Counted from the stretch's first letter, positions 15,827 to 23,527 are shown. The stretch is DNA of 23,656 nucleotides from DATDRQ01 sp035291645 (GCA_035291645.1 DATDRQ010000007.1:1-23656), one strand, 5' to 3'. Numbers and translations: made by a program. The notes: generated by a model from the sequence alone, not told the origin.

Positions 15827-17383
15827 TCATTCCCACTCGATCGTCGCCGGGGGTTTGCTGGTGATGTCGTAGACGACGCGGTTGACTCCGGGCACTTCAT
15901 TAACAATGCGGTTTGCGACGTGAGCCAGTAATTCGTGGGGCAGACGCGCCCAATCCGCCGTCATGAAGTCGTCTGTGGTGACTGCCCGCAGCGCTACCAC
16001 CTCCTGATAAGTCCGCTGGTCACCCATGACGCCTACCGCACGGACGGGTAGTAATACTGCAAAGGCCTGGGCGGTCCCGCTCGGTCCCGCTTCCCCTTCC
16101 GCCAAACGCAGCAAACCGGCGGCAGCCAGCTCTTCGGTCAGGATCGCATCCGCATCCCGCAGGCGCTCCAGCCTTTCGGCAGTCACTTCGCCCAGGCAGC
16201 GGACCGCCAGGCCGGGACCCGGGAAGGGCTGCCGCCAGACCAGCTCGTGCGGCAGGCCGAGCGCTTCACCCACTGCGCGCACCTCGTCCTTGAATAAATA
16301 GCGCAGGGGTTCGACCAGGTCGAAGGACATCTCCTCGGGCAACCCGCCCACATTGTGATGTGTCTTAATCCGCTCGGCTTTGGCGCGATCTGGCGCCCGC
16401 GATTCGACCACATCCGGATAGATCGTGCCTTGCACGAGGAAGCGCGGCTGCTCGAGCTGGCGCGCCTGGTCTTCAAATATCCGGATGAAAGTCTCTCCGA
16501 TGATCCGCCGTTTCATTTCTGGATTTTCGACGCCGCGCAAAGCCTCCAGGAAGCGGTCCCGGGCGTCGATCACCATTAGCTCCGGACCCAGGACTCCCTC
16601 GTAGGCCTGAATCACCTGCCTGGCTTCCGCTTTCCGTAGCAGCCCGTTATCCACGAAGATGGCAACCAGCTGATCGCCGACCGCCTGGTGGACGAGGGCG
16701 GTCGCAACGCTCGAATCGATCCCCCCGCTGACCGCCGAGAGGACCCGCTCCCCCCCAACCAGCTCTTCTACCCGGCGCGCTGTCTCCTGGATAATGGATG
16801 CGGGTGTCCATTCGGGGCGTGCGCCACAGACCTCGACCACAAACCGGCGCAGGATCTCCCCTCCAGCGGGGGTATGGCGAACCTCCGGGTGGAACTGGAC
16901 TCCAAAATACTGCCGGTTAAGATCGCCCATCGCTGCAACTGGCGAGTTAGCGCTGCGCGCCAGGGTGGTAAAACCTGGCGGCAATCGATCGATCCGGTCT
17001 CCATGAGACATCCACACGGGTTGTTCGCCGGGAGGTATGAGAAGGTTTTCGGTTGTCGTCGCGATCCAGGCCAGACCGTATTCACGTTCCGAAGAGGCTG
17101 CCACCAGGCCACCCAGGGCCTGGGTAAGCGCCTGCATCCCGTAACAGATGCCCATGACTGGCTGCCCGCTTTCCAGCACATAATCCGGGACTTGCGGGGC
17201 TCCGGATGCATAAACGGAGGCCGGCCCCCCAGAAAGGATAAACCCCTTGGGGGTTAACTCCAATACCTGGTTTGAGGGAGCGTCCCAAGGGAAAAGCTCG
17301 CAGTAGACGCGCGCTTCTCTTACCCGGCGCGCAATTAATTGTGCATATTGGGAACCAAAATCAAGAATAGCGATAGAGTCCAA
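15827..17383 (-). CDS. guaA: GMP synthase (glutamine-hydrolysing)
   Basis: This 518-residue enzyme amidates XMP to GMP, the last step of guanine nucleotide synthesis. The glutamine amidotransferase domain has ILDFGSQYAQLIARRVRE at the start, catalytic Cys80 in MGICYGMQAL, and His165/Glu167 in QFHPEVRHT. The ATP pyrophosphatase domain has the P-loop SGGIDSS at about 219-225, and the C-terminal dimer domain ends in the conserved PPATIEWE. Length is normal for the family. The start is TTG 17383, directly before the conserved ILDFGSQ. No ATG fits, and a CAGG ribosome-binding-like site lies upstream. It follows xpt by 37 nt, so synthesis and salvage of guanine nucleotides are linked in one transcript. 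Confidence 0.97.
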   Translation of the reverse strand: MDSIAILDFGSQYAQLIARRVREARVYCELFPWDAPSNQVLELTPKGFILSGGPASVYASGAPQVPDYVLESGQPVMGICYGMQALTQALGGLVAASSEREYGLAWIATTTENLLIPPGEQPVWMSHGDRIDRLPPGFTTLARSANSPVAAMGDLNRQYFGVQFHPEVRHTPAGGEILRRFVVEVCGARPEWTPASIIQETARRVEELVGGERVLSAVSGGIDSSVATALVHQAVGDQLVAIFVDNGLLRKAEARQVIQAYEGVLGPELMVIDARDRFLEALRGVENPEMKRRIIGETFIRIFEDQARQLEQPRFLVQGTIYPDVVESRAPDRAKAERIKTHHNVGGLPEEMSFDLVEPLRYLFKDEVRAVGEALGLPHELVWRQPFPGPGLAVRCLGEVTAERLERLRDADAILTEELAAAGLLRLAEGEAGPSGTAQAFAVLLPVRAVGVMGDQRTYQEVVALRAVTTDDFMTADWARLPHELLAHVANRIVNEVPGVNRVVYDITSKPPATIEWE

Positions 17384-17420
17384 GAATTACCTGCGAGAAT
17401 TTCGCGTGGAGTGAAAGGGG

Positions 17421-17999
17421 CTACTCGTCCTGGTCAAATACGATCTGGTCGCCGTCCATCGATCTGATCACCGCCAAAGATTCGATAGGCACACCGAGAT
17501 GAGCTAACACCTGACGGCCTCCCTCGAAGCTTTTCTCGATCAACGCCCCGATCCCGACAATCGTCGCACCAGCAGTCTGCGCCAGTCGCACCAGGCCCAG
17601 GATAGTCGCTCCCGTTGCCAGGAAATCATCGATCACCAGCAATCGTTCCCCTCCTGAGAGGTACTCCGGTGATACGATCAGCTCGACCGTCCGCCCTTTG
17701 GTATGCGATGGGGTCAAAGTCAAGAAAACCTGATCCGGCATCGTAATTGGTTTGTTCTTGCGAGCATACACGACCGGGATTGCCAAATGGAAGGCCGTAG
17801 CAACCGCTGGGGCGATCCCGGAGATCTCCGCAGTGAACACTTTGGTCGCACCAACGGAACGGAAGCGGTGGGAGAATTCCTGACCACATGCATCCATCAG
17901 GACCGGGTCGACCTGGTGATTGATAAACCCATCTACTTTTAAGATTCCATTACCCAGATTCTTGCCTTCACTCAAGATTCTTTCTTTGAGCGCCTGCAT
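17421..17999 (-). CDS. xpt: Xanthine phosphoribosyltransferase
   Basis: This 192-residue type I phosphoribosyltransferase converts xanthine and PRPP to XMP for purine salvage. The PRPP-binding loop LLVIDDFLATGAT lies at about 119-131, and the N-terminus MQALKERILSEG plus FINHQVDP match Xpt rather than adenine phosphoribosyltransferase. ATG 17999 has CAGGAGG with 5-nt spacing. Its product XMP is the substrate of GuaA, encoded 37 nt downstream. Unlike Bacillus xpt, the roughly 60-nt leader does not show a purine riboswitch. Confidence 0.93.
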   Translation of the reverse strand: MQALKERILSEGKNLGNGILKVDGFINHQVDPVLMDACGQEFSHRFRSVGATKVFTAEISGIAPAVATAFHLAIPVVYARKNKPITMPDQVFLTLTPSHTKGRTVELIVSPEYLSGGERLLVIDDFLATGATILGLVRLAQTAGATIVGIGALIEKSFEGGRQVLAHLGVPIESLAVIRSMDGDQIVFDQDE

Positions 18000-18067
18000 G
18001 GAACCTCCTGCTTCACTACGGTCGATTGCGGCTGTATGCTCCCCTCGCCTTGCAGCACATCAGGTAG

Positions 18068-18095
18068 ATTCTACATCCGATTCTCATTCGTGCAA
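18068..18095 (-). promoter_or_regulatory. Candidate promoter for xpt-guaA
   Basis: On the minus strand TTGCAC (18095-18090) and TAGAAT (18073-18068) are separated by 16 nt. The -10 is a good match and the -35 keeps only TTG. Predicted initiation near 18061 would give a leader of about 60 nt before the xpt ATG at 17999. Confidence 0.4.
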
Positions 18096-18146
18096 TAGGT
18101 ATTCCGTCCCCGCTTCATTAAGTTGGGCGCGGTTTCAGGACCTCGC

Positions 18147-18194
18147 AGGCTTGTGCGCAAGCAGGCTTGTGCGCAAGCACACTTGCGTGCAAGC
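18147..18194. repeat. Three 16-bp tandem palindromic repeats between xpt and maf
   Basis: Two exact copies of AGGCTTGTGCGCAAGC (18147-18162 and 18163-18178) are followed by a variant ACACTTGCGTGCAAGC (18179-18194) with four changes. Each unit is itself an inverted repeat (CTTG ... CAAG). The variant keeps the dyad as CTTGC-GT-GCAAG. The array sits in the divergent xpt/maf gap, about 50 bp upstream of the xpt promoter candidate and about 90 bp upstream of the maf promoter. Confidence 0.75.
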
Positions 18195-18278
18195 ACGGGT
18201 TCAAAGACCGTCGGATTAATAAGGCTTGCTGGTGGTGACTGACAACTTGCCAGCTTTGCTCCTCCTTAACATATCGTG

Positions 18279-18287
18279 TGTTAGAAT
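18279..18287 (+). promoter_or_regulatory. Extended -10 promoter of maf (leaderless)
   Basis: TGT-TAGAAT forms an extended -10 element. The box ends 7 nt before the maf ATG (18295) and there is no ribosome-binding site in between, so the message probably starts at the ATG. Confidence 0.55.
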
Positions 18288-18294
18288 TCACACA

Positions 18295-18942
18295 ATGTTG
18301 GTTCTGGCTTCAAACTCCCCGCGGCGCCGGAAGCTCCTCTCCTCTGGCGGATGGACCTTCCAGGTAATCCCATCGGTCGTGGACGAAACTCCTAATCCTG
18401 GTGAATCAGCTCCGGACTACGTCCTCCGCCTGGCCATCGAGAAAGCCCGCGACATCGCCCGGTTAGTCGGCTATGAGGATATCGTCCTGGCGGCTGATAC
18501 CGCTGTGGTACTCGAGGATGAAATCCTGGGCAAGCCTTCGGGGCCTTTGGAAGCGGCGGAGATGCTGCGCAGCCTGCGCGACCGCAGCCACCAGGTGATG
18601 ACCGGACTGGCTATACTGCAGGCCGGGCTGAACCGGCTGGTCACCGATGTGTGTACCAGCCGGGTACACATCCGGAATTTCTCCGAGACGGAGATCCAGG
18701 TTTATGTCAATACCGGAGACCCCCTCGACAAAGCGGGTGGGTATGCGATCCAGAATCAGGATTTCGATCCGGTCAGCCACCTGGACGGTTGTTACGCCAA
18801 TGTTGTCGGTCTGCCGATCTGCCAACTGGCACGTTTGCTGCTCGATTTTGGATTGCATGAGCCGGCCGGCTTGACCGAGAAATGCAGAACTGATCCAGGC
18901 AATGGATGCCGGATCTCTAAAGAAGTTTTCGCATCAAGATAA
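18295..18942 (+). CDS. maf: Maf family nucleoside triphosphate pyrophosphatase
   Basis: This 215-residue Maf/YhdE-type protein is a house-cleaning pyrophosphatase that hydrolyses dTTP, UTP or modified nucleotides to the monophosphate. Signatures are LASNSPRRRKLL at residues 3-14, the VVDE segment, ADTAVVLEDEILGKP in the middle and DKAGGYAIQ near 150. ATG 18295 begins just before the conserved ASNSPRR. The frame continues upstream to 18226, but that part covers the promoter. The C-terminus has an extra tail of about 25 residues after the usual end (LTEKCRTDPGNG ...). The penicillin-binding protein gene starts 11 nt downstream, so the two are co-transcribed, consistent with maf genes often lying near cell-wall genes. 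Confidence 0.93.
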   Translation: MLVLASNSPRRRKLLSSGGWTFQVIPSVVDETPNPGESAPDYVLRLAIEKARDIARLVGYEDIVLAADTAVVLEDEILGKPSGPLEAAEMLRSLRDRSHQVMTGLAILQAGLNRLVTDVCTSRVHIRNFSETEIQVYVNTGDPLDKAGGYAIQNQDFDPVSHLDGCYANVVGLPICQLARLLLDFGLHEPAGLTEKCRTDPGNGCRISKEVFASR

Positions 18943-18953
18943 CCTTATTGGAT

Positions 18954-21158
18954 ATGATTCAGCGTTTCTGTCTTTTCGCCATCGTTTTCTGCATCATTCT
19001 GGCGGGGTGTAGTGGGGGGAATCCCCCGCAGGTAGCCACGCCTTCTATCCCTGTGACCGCCACCCTGCCGCCGCCTGGATACCGGACGACCCAGGCGCCA
19101 GATGCCGAGGAAACTGCTCAGGCATTCCTCACCGCCTGGGAGAAGGAAGACTACCCGGCGATGTACGGCATGCTCACCTCGGTGAGCAAAGACGCCGTGA
19201 CCGAAGAGGAATTCGCCACGAAATATCGAGGCATTGCCGCAGAGGTTGCCCTCAGCCAGCTGAATACGCAGATCCTGTCCTCCTTGACTCAGACCCGCAA
19301 TGCTCAGGTGTCCTACCGGGTGAACATGGAAAGCGCTTTGGTGGGCGAGATCGGGCGCGAAACGATGATGAACCTGAGCCTGGAAAACGGTGCGTGGCTG
19401 GTGCAGTGGGACGATGCGCTAATTCTGCCCGAGTTAAGCGGGGGGAATACCCTGCGGATGGATTACCTGATCCCTTCCCGGGCCAATATTTACGACAAGG
19501 ACGGCCAGGCCCTGGTCGCCCAGGCGGATGCCACCGCCATCGGCCTCTTTCCTGACCAAATCGACGAAGACCAGGAAGACACCCTCCTCAGCGAGGTGTG
19601 GAAGCTAACGGGCATTCACCCGGATGAGATCCGCGCCATGTACGAGGATTTCCCGGAAGGGGCGGGCTGGTACCTGCCTCTGGGAGAGGTCTCCGCCGAC
19701 CGCATTCGGGAGCGAGAGGGGGTATTATCCGGCCTGGCGGGGCTCGTCATGCGTCCATTCCGCTCACGCTACTATTTCGAAGGCGGCACCGCGCCGCATG
19801 TAGTCGGCTACGTCAGCTTCATCCCGGAAGACCAGGTCGAAGAGTATAAGCGCAAAGGCTATCGCCAGGACGAACGGGTCGGGCAGGCCGGCCTGGAAAA
19901 ATGGGGAGAGGCCGATCTTTCAGGACAACGCGGCGGCGGACTGTACGTGGTGAACCCTAACGGCGAAATTCTCACCAAACTGGCAGAGACGTCTCCGGCG
20001 CCGGCCCATGCGATTTACACGACCCTTGATAAGGATCTTCAGTTAGGAGCTCAGCAGGCTCTCGAGGGGTACCGGGGTGCGGTGGTGGTTCTGGAGCGCG
20101 ACACCGGCAGGGTATTGGCGATGGCTTCCTCGCCTGGTTTTGACCCAAACCTGTTCGAGCCCACCAACCTCAACAGCAGTTACAAGCTGAGCGAGCTGTT
20201 CGACCCAAACTCCATCCCCCTGCTCAACCGGGCTGCTCAGGGGCAGTACCCGCTTGGTTCGGTATTCAAGATCATCACGATGGCTGCCGCAATGGAAAGC
20301 GGCCTCTACACCCCTGAGACCACCTATGACTGCCAGCACACCTTTAACGAGCTGGCCGGCGTCACCCTGTACGACTGGACCTACGAAAAGGAGCTGCCTC
20401 CCAGCGGCATGCTGACCTTGCCGGAGGGCCTGATGCGCTCCTGCAACCCGTACTTCTACCATATCGGCAACGATTTATACCAGCAGGGTCTCACCAAGGC
20501 AGTCTCAGATATGGCGCGCAGTTTTGGACTCGGACAGGCGACCGGTATCGAACAGGTGGCCGAGGAAGAAGGCTCCGTACCGGATCCGCAAAGCCAGCTG
20601 GACGCCACCAACCTGTCTACCGGGCAGGGTGCGCTCCAGGTCACTCCGCTCCAGGTCGCCTCCTTTATCGCCGCCATCGGCAACGGTGGAACGCTCTACC
20701 GCCCGCAGGTAATCGAGCGCATCGCACCCCCGGATGGGGACCCGCTATTCGAGTTCGCACCGGAAGAACGCGGCCAGCTCCCGATCAGCCCTCTTACCCT
20801 GCAAACGATCCAGCAGGCCATGGTGGATGTGGTGGAGAATTCCAGGGGCACGGCGCACCGGGTATTTGCCAATTTTCCGGTCGACCTGGCCGGGAAGACC
20901 GGCACCGCCCAGGACCCGCCGCGAGACCCGCACGCCTGGTTCGCCGGTTATACCCTCGAAGGGCGGGAGGGGAAACCGGATATCGCCGCGGTGGTCGTAT
21001 TAGAAAACGCCGGGGAAGGCTCCGAGGTGGCTGCACCCATCTTCAAAGGTTTGATGCAGACGTATTTCTACGGGCAGCGCGATGCATTCCCATGGGAAAC
21101 CTTGCCCGGCCTGTGGAAGACCCCTACTCCCGAGGAAACCGAGACTCCGGAGCCATAA
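18954..21158 (+). CDS. Class B penicillin-binding protein, lipoprotein with MecA_N-like domain
   Basis: This 734-residue peptidoglycan DD-transpeptidase cross-links the cell wall on the outer face of the membrane. The N-terminus MIQRFCLFAIVFCIILAGC is a lipoprotein signal with lipidated Cys19, in place of the usual membrane helix. After a Pro/Thr linker, residues about 35-150 resemble the NTF2-like MecA_N domain (ETAQAFLTAWEKEDYPAMY). A PBP dimerisation domain follows (RANIYDKDGQALV at about 178-190), then the transpeptidase domain with all three motifs: S436-V-F-K439, S496-C-N498 and K648-T-G650. The C-terminus ends in a TPTPEETETPEP tail. The start is ambiguous: ATG 18954 has weak ribosome-binding support, and TTG 18948 is also in frame. 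It lies 11 nt after maf and is probably translationally coupled. Confidence 0.92.
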   Translation: MIQRFCLFAIVFCIILAGCSGGNPPQVATPSIPVTATLPPPGYRTTQAPDAEETAQAFLTAWEKEDYPAMYGMLTSVSKDAVTEEEFATKYRGIAAEVALSQLNTQILSSLTQTRNAQVSYRVNMESALVGEIGRETMMNLSLENGAWLVQWDDALILPELSGGNTLRMDYLIPSRANIYDKDGQALVAQADATAIGLFPDQIDEDQEDTLLSEVWKLTGIHPDEIRAMYEDFPEGAGWYLPLGEVSADRIREREGVLSGLAGLVMRPFRSRYYFEGGTAPHVVGYVSFIPEDQVEEYKRKGYRQDERVGQAGLEKWGEADLSGQRGGGLYVVNPNGEILTKLAETSPAPAHAIYTTLDKDLQLGAQQALEGYRGAVVVLERDTGRVLAMASSPGFDPNLFEPTNLNSSYKLSELFDPNSIPLLNRAAQGQYPLGSVFKIITMAAAMESGLYTPETTYDCQHTFNELAGVTLYDWTYEKELPPSGMLTLPEGLMRSCNPYFYHIGNDLYQQGLTKAVSDMARSFGLGQATGIEQVAEEEGSVPDPQSQLDATNLSTGQGALQVTPLQVASFIAAIGNGGTLYRPQVIERIAPPDGDPLFEFAPEERGQLPISPLTLQTIQQAMVDVVENSRGTAHRVFANFPVDLAGKTGTAQDPPRDPHAWFAGYTLEGREGKPDIAAVVVLENAGEGSEVAAPIFKGLMQTYFYGQRDAFPWETLPGLWKTPTPEETETPEP

Positions 21159-21180
21159 GCCGTGTATGCAAACTGGTAAA

Positions 21181-21315
21181 TGTCGTTGCGAGGAGGTCTC
21201 CACAGCGTTCTTCGCAGTCGAGACCGACGAAGCAATCTCCTCTTTTCGCTTGAGGTGGGATTGCTTCGTCGGCTGGTCTGGCAAAGAACGCCTGACCAGC
21301 CTCCTCGCAACGACA
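21181..21315. repeat. MITE-like palindromic intergenic element
   Basis: This is a 135-bp imperfect palindrome. Its terminal 16 bp match exactly as inverted repeats (TGTCGTTGCGAGGAGG at 21181-21196 and its complement at 21300-21315). An inner 14-bp arm CCGACGAAGCAATC (21224-21237) pairs exactly with 21259-21272, and GCGTTCTT (about 21205) pairs with AAGAACGC (about 21284). It codes for nothing plausible and fills most of the 176-bp gap between the PBP and rsgA genes. From memory, repeats with TTGCGAGGAG termini and GAAGCAATC cores are scattered through Chloroflexota and some other genomes. The RNA would form a long hairpin. Confidence 0.8.
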
Positions 21316-21334
21316 ATTTCCTCATTCCTTCCGA

Positions 21335-22252
21335 ATGTCCAGTAATAAAGACTTGATATCCGGCCTCGTTATCCGCACCCAGTCCGGCTTTTTCACCGTG
21401 GATAGCGACCAGGGCAGGTTGGTGTGCACTTTGCGCGGGCGGTTGAAGCGGGGCGCCCGGCGAGGCGACCTGGCTGCCATCGGTGACCGGGTACAGGTGA
21501 CCCGCCTCGACGAGCAGCGAGGGGTGATCGAGCGGGTGGAACCCCGCCAGCGGATGCTTGCCCGTCTGGCGCCTCTGCCGCGTGGCGAATATTTACAGGT
21601 GATCATCGCGAATCTTAATCAAGCGGTGTTCGTCTTCGCCTGCGCCGATCCAGCCCCCCGCTTCAGGATGCTGGACCGGTTCCTGGTGATCGCAGAGAAG
21701 CAGGGTGTGCCGGCGGCGATCGTCGCAAATAAAGTGGATTTGGTTGGCGGGGAGCAAGCCCGGGAGCTGTTTCAGCGCTACGAGGCGATCGGCTACCCGG
21801 TGATCTATTCCTCGGCGGTGCAAAGACAGGGATTAGAGCAATTCGAGGCTCTATTGGGCAAGAAGATTTCTGCACTCACCGGACCCTCAGGAGCCGGAAA
21901 ATCTAGCCTGCTGAATGCCATCCAACCCGGCCTGGGTCTGTCAATCCGCAGGGTGAGCGCAGCCACCGGCAAAGGGCAGCATACCACAGTGGCCGCCGAG
22001 ATGTTCGGACTACCGGCTGGCGGCTACGTCGCCGACACTCCCGGCTTGAAGGCATTAGCGCTTTGGGATGTCGAGCCGGCTGAAGTGGATGGCTACTTTC
22101 CTGAGATCCGCTCGCTGGTTTCCGAGTGCGCCTTCAACGACTGTACTCACACCCACGAGCCAGGCTGCGCGGTAAGGGCAGAAGTAGAGCGTGGGACTAT
22201 TCACCTGGAACGCTACGATTCATATATCCGCCTGCGCGCCGGAGAAGAATAG
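21335..22252 (+). CDS. rsgA: Ribosome small-subunit-dependent GTPase RsgA (YjeQ)
   Basis: This 305-residue circularly permuted GTPase acts in late maturation of the 30S subunit. An N-terminal OB-fold (about 10-75, with GDRVQVTR) is followed by G4 NKVD (132-135), the P-loop GPSGAGKSS (183-191), a G2 region with HTTVAAEMF and G3 DTPG (234-237). This order is the permuted one expected for RsgA. The C-terminal zinc site has Cys265, Cys270, His272 and Cys278 (ECAFNDCTHTHEPGC). Length is normal. ATG 21335 has no recognisable ribosome-binding site and lies 20 bp after the palindromic element. No clear promoter is visible in the space left. Confidence 0.96.
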   Translation: MSSNKDLISGLVIRTQSGFFTVDSDQGRLVCTLRGRLKRGARRGDLAAIGDRVQVTRLDEQRGVIERVEPRQRMLARLAPLPRGEYLQVIIANLNQAVFVFACADPAPRFRMLDRFLVIAEKQGVPAAIVANKVDLVGGEQARELFQRYEAIGYPVIYSSAVQRQGLEQFEALLGKKISALTGPSGAGKSSLLNAIQPGLGLSIRRVSAATGKGQHTTVAAEMFGLPAGGYVADTPGLKALALWDVEPAEVDGYFPEIRSLVSECAFNDCTHTHEPGCAVRAEVERGTIHLERYDSYIRLRAGEE

Positions 22253-22266
22253 GGATACATTAGATA

Positions 22267-22294
22267 TTGACGTTCTCATGATTGCGGATAAAAT
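22267..22294 (+). promoter_or_regulatory. Sigma-70-type promoter of the ECF sigma gene
   Basis: TTGACG (22267-22272) and TAAAAT (22289-22294) are 16 nt apart, each matching the housekeeping consensus at five of six bases. Initiation near 22301 leaves a leader of about 65 nt, which contains an 8-bp palindrome GACTAGTC at 22343-22350. The promoter looks vegetative rather than ECF-type, so strong autoregulation is not evident. Confidence 0.65.
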
Positions 22295-22365
22295 AATCCT
22301 GATACATTGAACCTTTTCCAGAAAGCGATAGTAAGATATTAAGACTAGTCGGAAATTATTGGCCA

Positions 22366-22947
22366 ATGGAAAGTGCGAGTGATCGAGAGTTAATCATCCA
22401 AATTCAGCAAGGTAGCCTGGATGCGTTGGGGATAATTTATGATCGCCACAACCGCCTGGTCTACCGCACGGCTCTGGCGATCTGCAACGATCAGGAGGCG
22501 GCCTCTGATCTGCTGCAGGATGCTTTCTTGCGCCTGTACCGGTTCGCCGGGCGCGTCGATCCCGAACGCCCGCTCGAGCCATGGCTGTACCGCGTCACGG
22601 CCAACCTTTCGTACTCGTGGGTTAAACGCCAGCATCGCTGGACTCGCCCATTAGAAGAGATCGCGGAGTGGTTTTCCGGTGGGAGGAAGCAATCTCCGCA
22701 GAATATTGTGGAAATGGATGAGGAATCCAACCGCATTCAACAGGCGATCGCCTCTCTACCGCTCCCTCAACGAGTCGTGGTAGCCCTCTACTATATCAAC
22801 GATCTTTCTCTGCAAGAGATCGCCGCGATCCTGGAGATCCCGGAGGGCACGGTGAAATCCCGCCTCCATTACGGTCGCGCGGGATTGAGGCGCCAGTTCG
22901 GTCTGACAAACGAGGCGATACCCGATGTCCAGTATGAGTTCACCTGA
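22366..22947 (+). CDS. ECF-type RNA polymerase sigma factor
   Basis: This 193-residue sigma-70 family protein has only regions 2 and 4, as in the extracytoplasmic function group. Region 2 (about 20-90) includes IYDRHNRLVYRTAL, DLLQDAFLRLYRF and EPWLYRVTANLSYSW, for -10 recognition and core binding. Region 4 (about 125-180) includes LPLPQRVVVALYYINDLSL and the helix-turn-helix EIAAILEIPEGTVKSRLHY, for -35 recognition. The linker (about 100-120) is polar. ATG 22366 has only a weak GGAAA upstream. It overlaps the next small ORF by 23 nt, where an anti-sigma factor would be expected. Confidence 0.93.
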   Translation: MESASDRELIIQIQQGSLDALGIIYDRHNRLVYRTALAICNDQEAASDLLQDAFLRLYRFAGRVDPERPLEPWLYRVTANLSYSWVKRQHRWTRPLEEIAEWFSGGRKQSPQNIVEMDEESNRIQQAIASLPLPQRVVVALYYINDLSLQEIAAILEIPEGTVKSRLHYGRAGLRRQFGLTNEAIPDVQYEFT

Positions 22948-23242
22948 CCGGTCTAGGTTTGGGCGCGGTCGCCAGACCACACGTATGGAATCGAAGACCG
23001 GCGAAACAAAAATGATGGATCCGATCGATCAAGAGCTGCAGCACAGGTTACGGAATTGGGCCGCCGGCCAACCCCTGCCCAAGAACGGGCGAGCGCGTTT
23101 AATTAAAGCTGCCCTTCTCTCTACCCTCTCGATCAAAAAGCCCGTTAAAAACCACTTTGTTTTAAACCACGGCGCGAAGTTTAACTGGACGGCGACTTAT
23201 CTCGCCGGAGACAGGCTGCTTAACCTGCGGCTGGTCAGCTAA
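22925..23242 (+). CDS. Small protein overlapping the ECF sigma gene; anti-sigma-like position
   Basis: This is a 105-residue protein from ATG 22925, supported by GAGG 9 nt upstream inside the sigma gene. In-frame ATGs at 22985, 23012 and 23015 are alternatives, and the N-terminal 30 residues look poorly conserved (Ser/Arg-rich). The central segment DPIDQELQHRLRNWAAGQP then LPKNGRARLIKAALL is helical and amphipathic, in the style of the cytoplasmic helices of small regulators encoded after Chloroflexota ECF sigma genes. There is no membrane helix and no HxxxCxxC zinc motif, so it is not a classic ZAS anti-sigma factor. The C-terminal third (HFVLNHGAKFNWTATYLAG) could be a beta hairpin. It could be a short soluble anti-sigma factor or a shortened remnant of a longer membrane-bound one. 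Confidence 0.55.
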   Translation: MSSMSSPDRSRFGRGRQTTRMESKTGETKMMDPIDQELQHRLRNWAAGQPLPKNGRARLIKAALLSTLSIKKPVKNHFVLNHGAKFNWTATYLAGDRLLNLRLVS

Positions 23243-23307
23243 CCACCAGGGTGCTTGTTAATTCTGTGGAGAACGCGAAACCATTGGAGATGTTCCTACC
23301 ACAACAC

Positions 23308-23340
23308 CGTAGGGTGATCGTAGAGCATTCGTAGGGAAAA
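23308..23340. repeat. Three 11-bp direct repeats upstream of a promoter
   Basis: CGTAG recurs at 23308, 23319 and 23330, an exact 11-bp period (units CGTAGGGTGAT, CGTAGAGCATT, CGTAGGGAAAA). The array ends 10 bp before the -35 box. Direct repeats spaced by one helical turn next to a -35 are typical binding sites of OmpR/PhoB-type response regulators. The identity of the regulator is unknown. Confidence 0.55.
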
Positions 23341-23350
23341 AGGTGTTTTC

Positions 23351-23379
23351 TTGACGAATAAATGCTCTTATGCTATATT
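23351..23379 (+). promoter_or_regulatory. Strong sigma-70-type promoter for the last gene
   Basis: TTGACG (23351-23356), a 17-nt spacer, and TATATT (23374-23379) preceded by TGC (extended -10). Both hexamers match consensus at five of six bases. Initiation is predicted near 23386, about 213 nt before the ATG at 23599. Confidence 0.7.
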
Positions 23380-23527
23380 GAACACACTTCTGACCTGGTG
23401 AACCGGCTCATGCCGCCCCCGATCACATTGCCTGTGCTATGAGTCATACCCTTTTGAATAAAATCGAATATCCAATTCGCGCACGCCGAAAGGAGGTGAG
23501 CTCTGGAGAGGTAAGACCCAAGCTACC

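Noticed and set aside
18000..18120. Purine riboswitch upstream of xpt
   Set aside because: A TCTACC-like string exists on the minus strand, but the paired helices and conserved core of the purine aptamer are not found, and the predicted leader is only about 60 nt.
18147..18194. CRISPR array
   Set aside because: Units are adjacent without spacers, only 16 bp long, and no cas genes are present.
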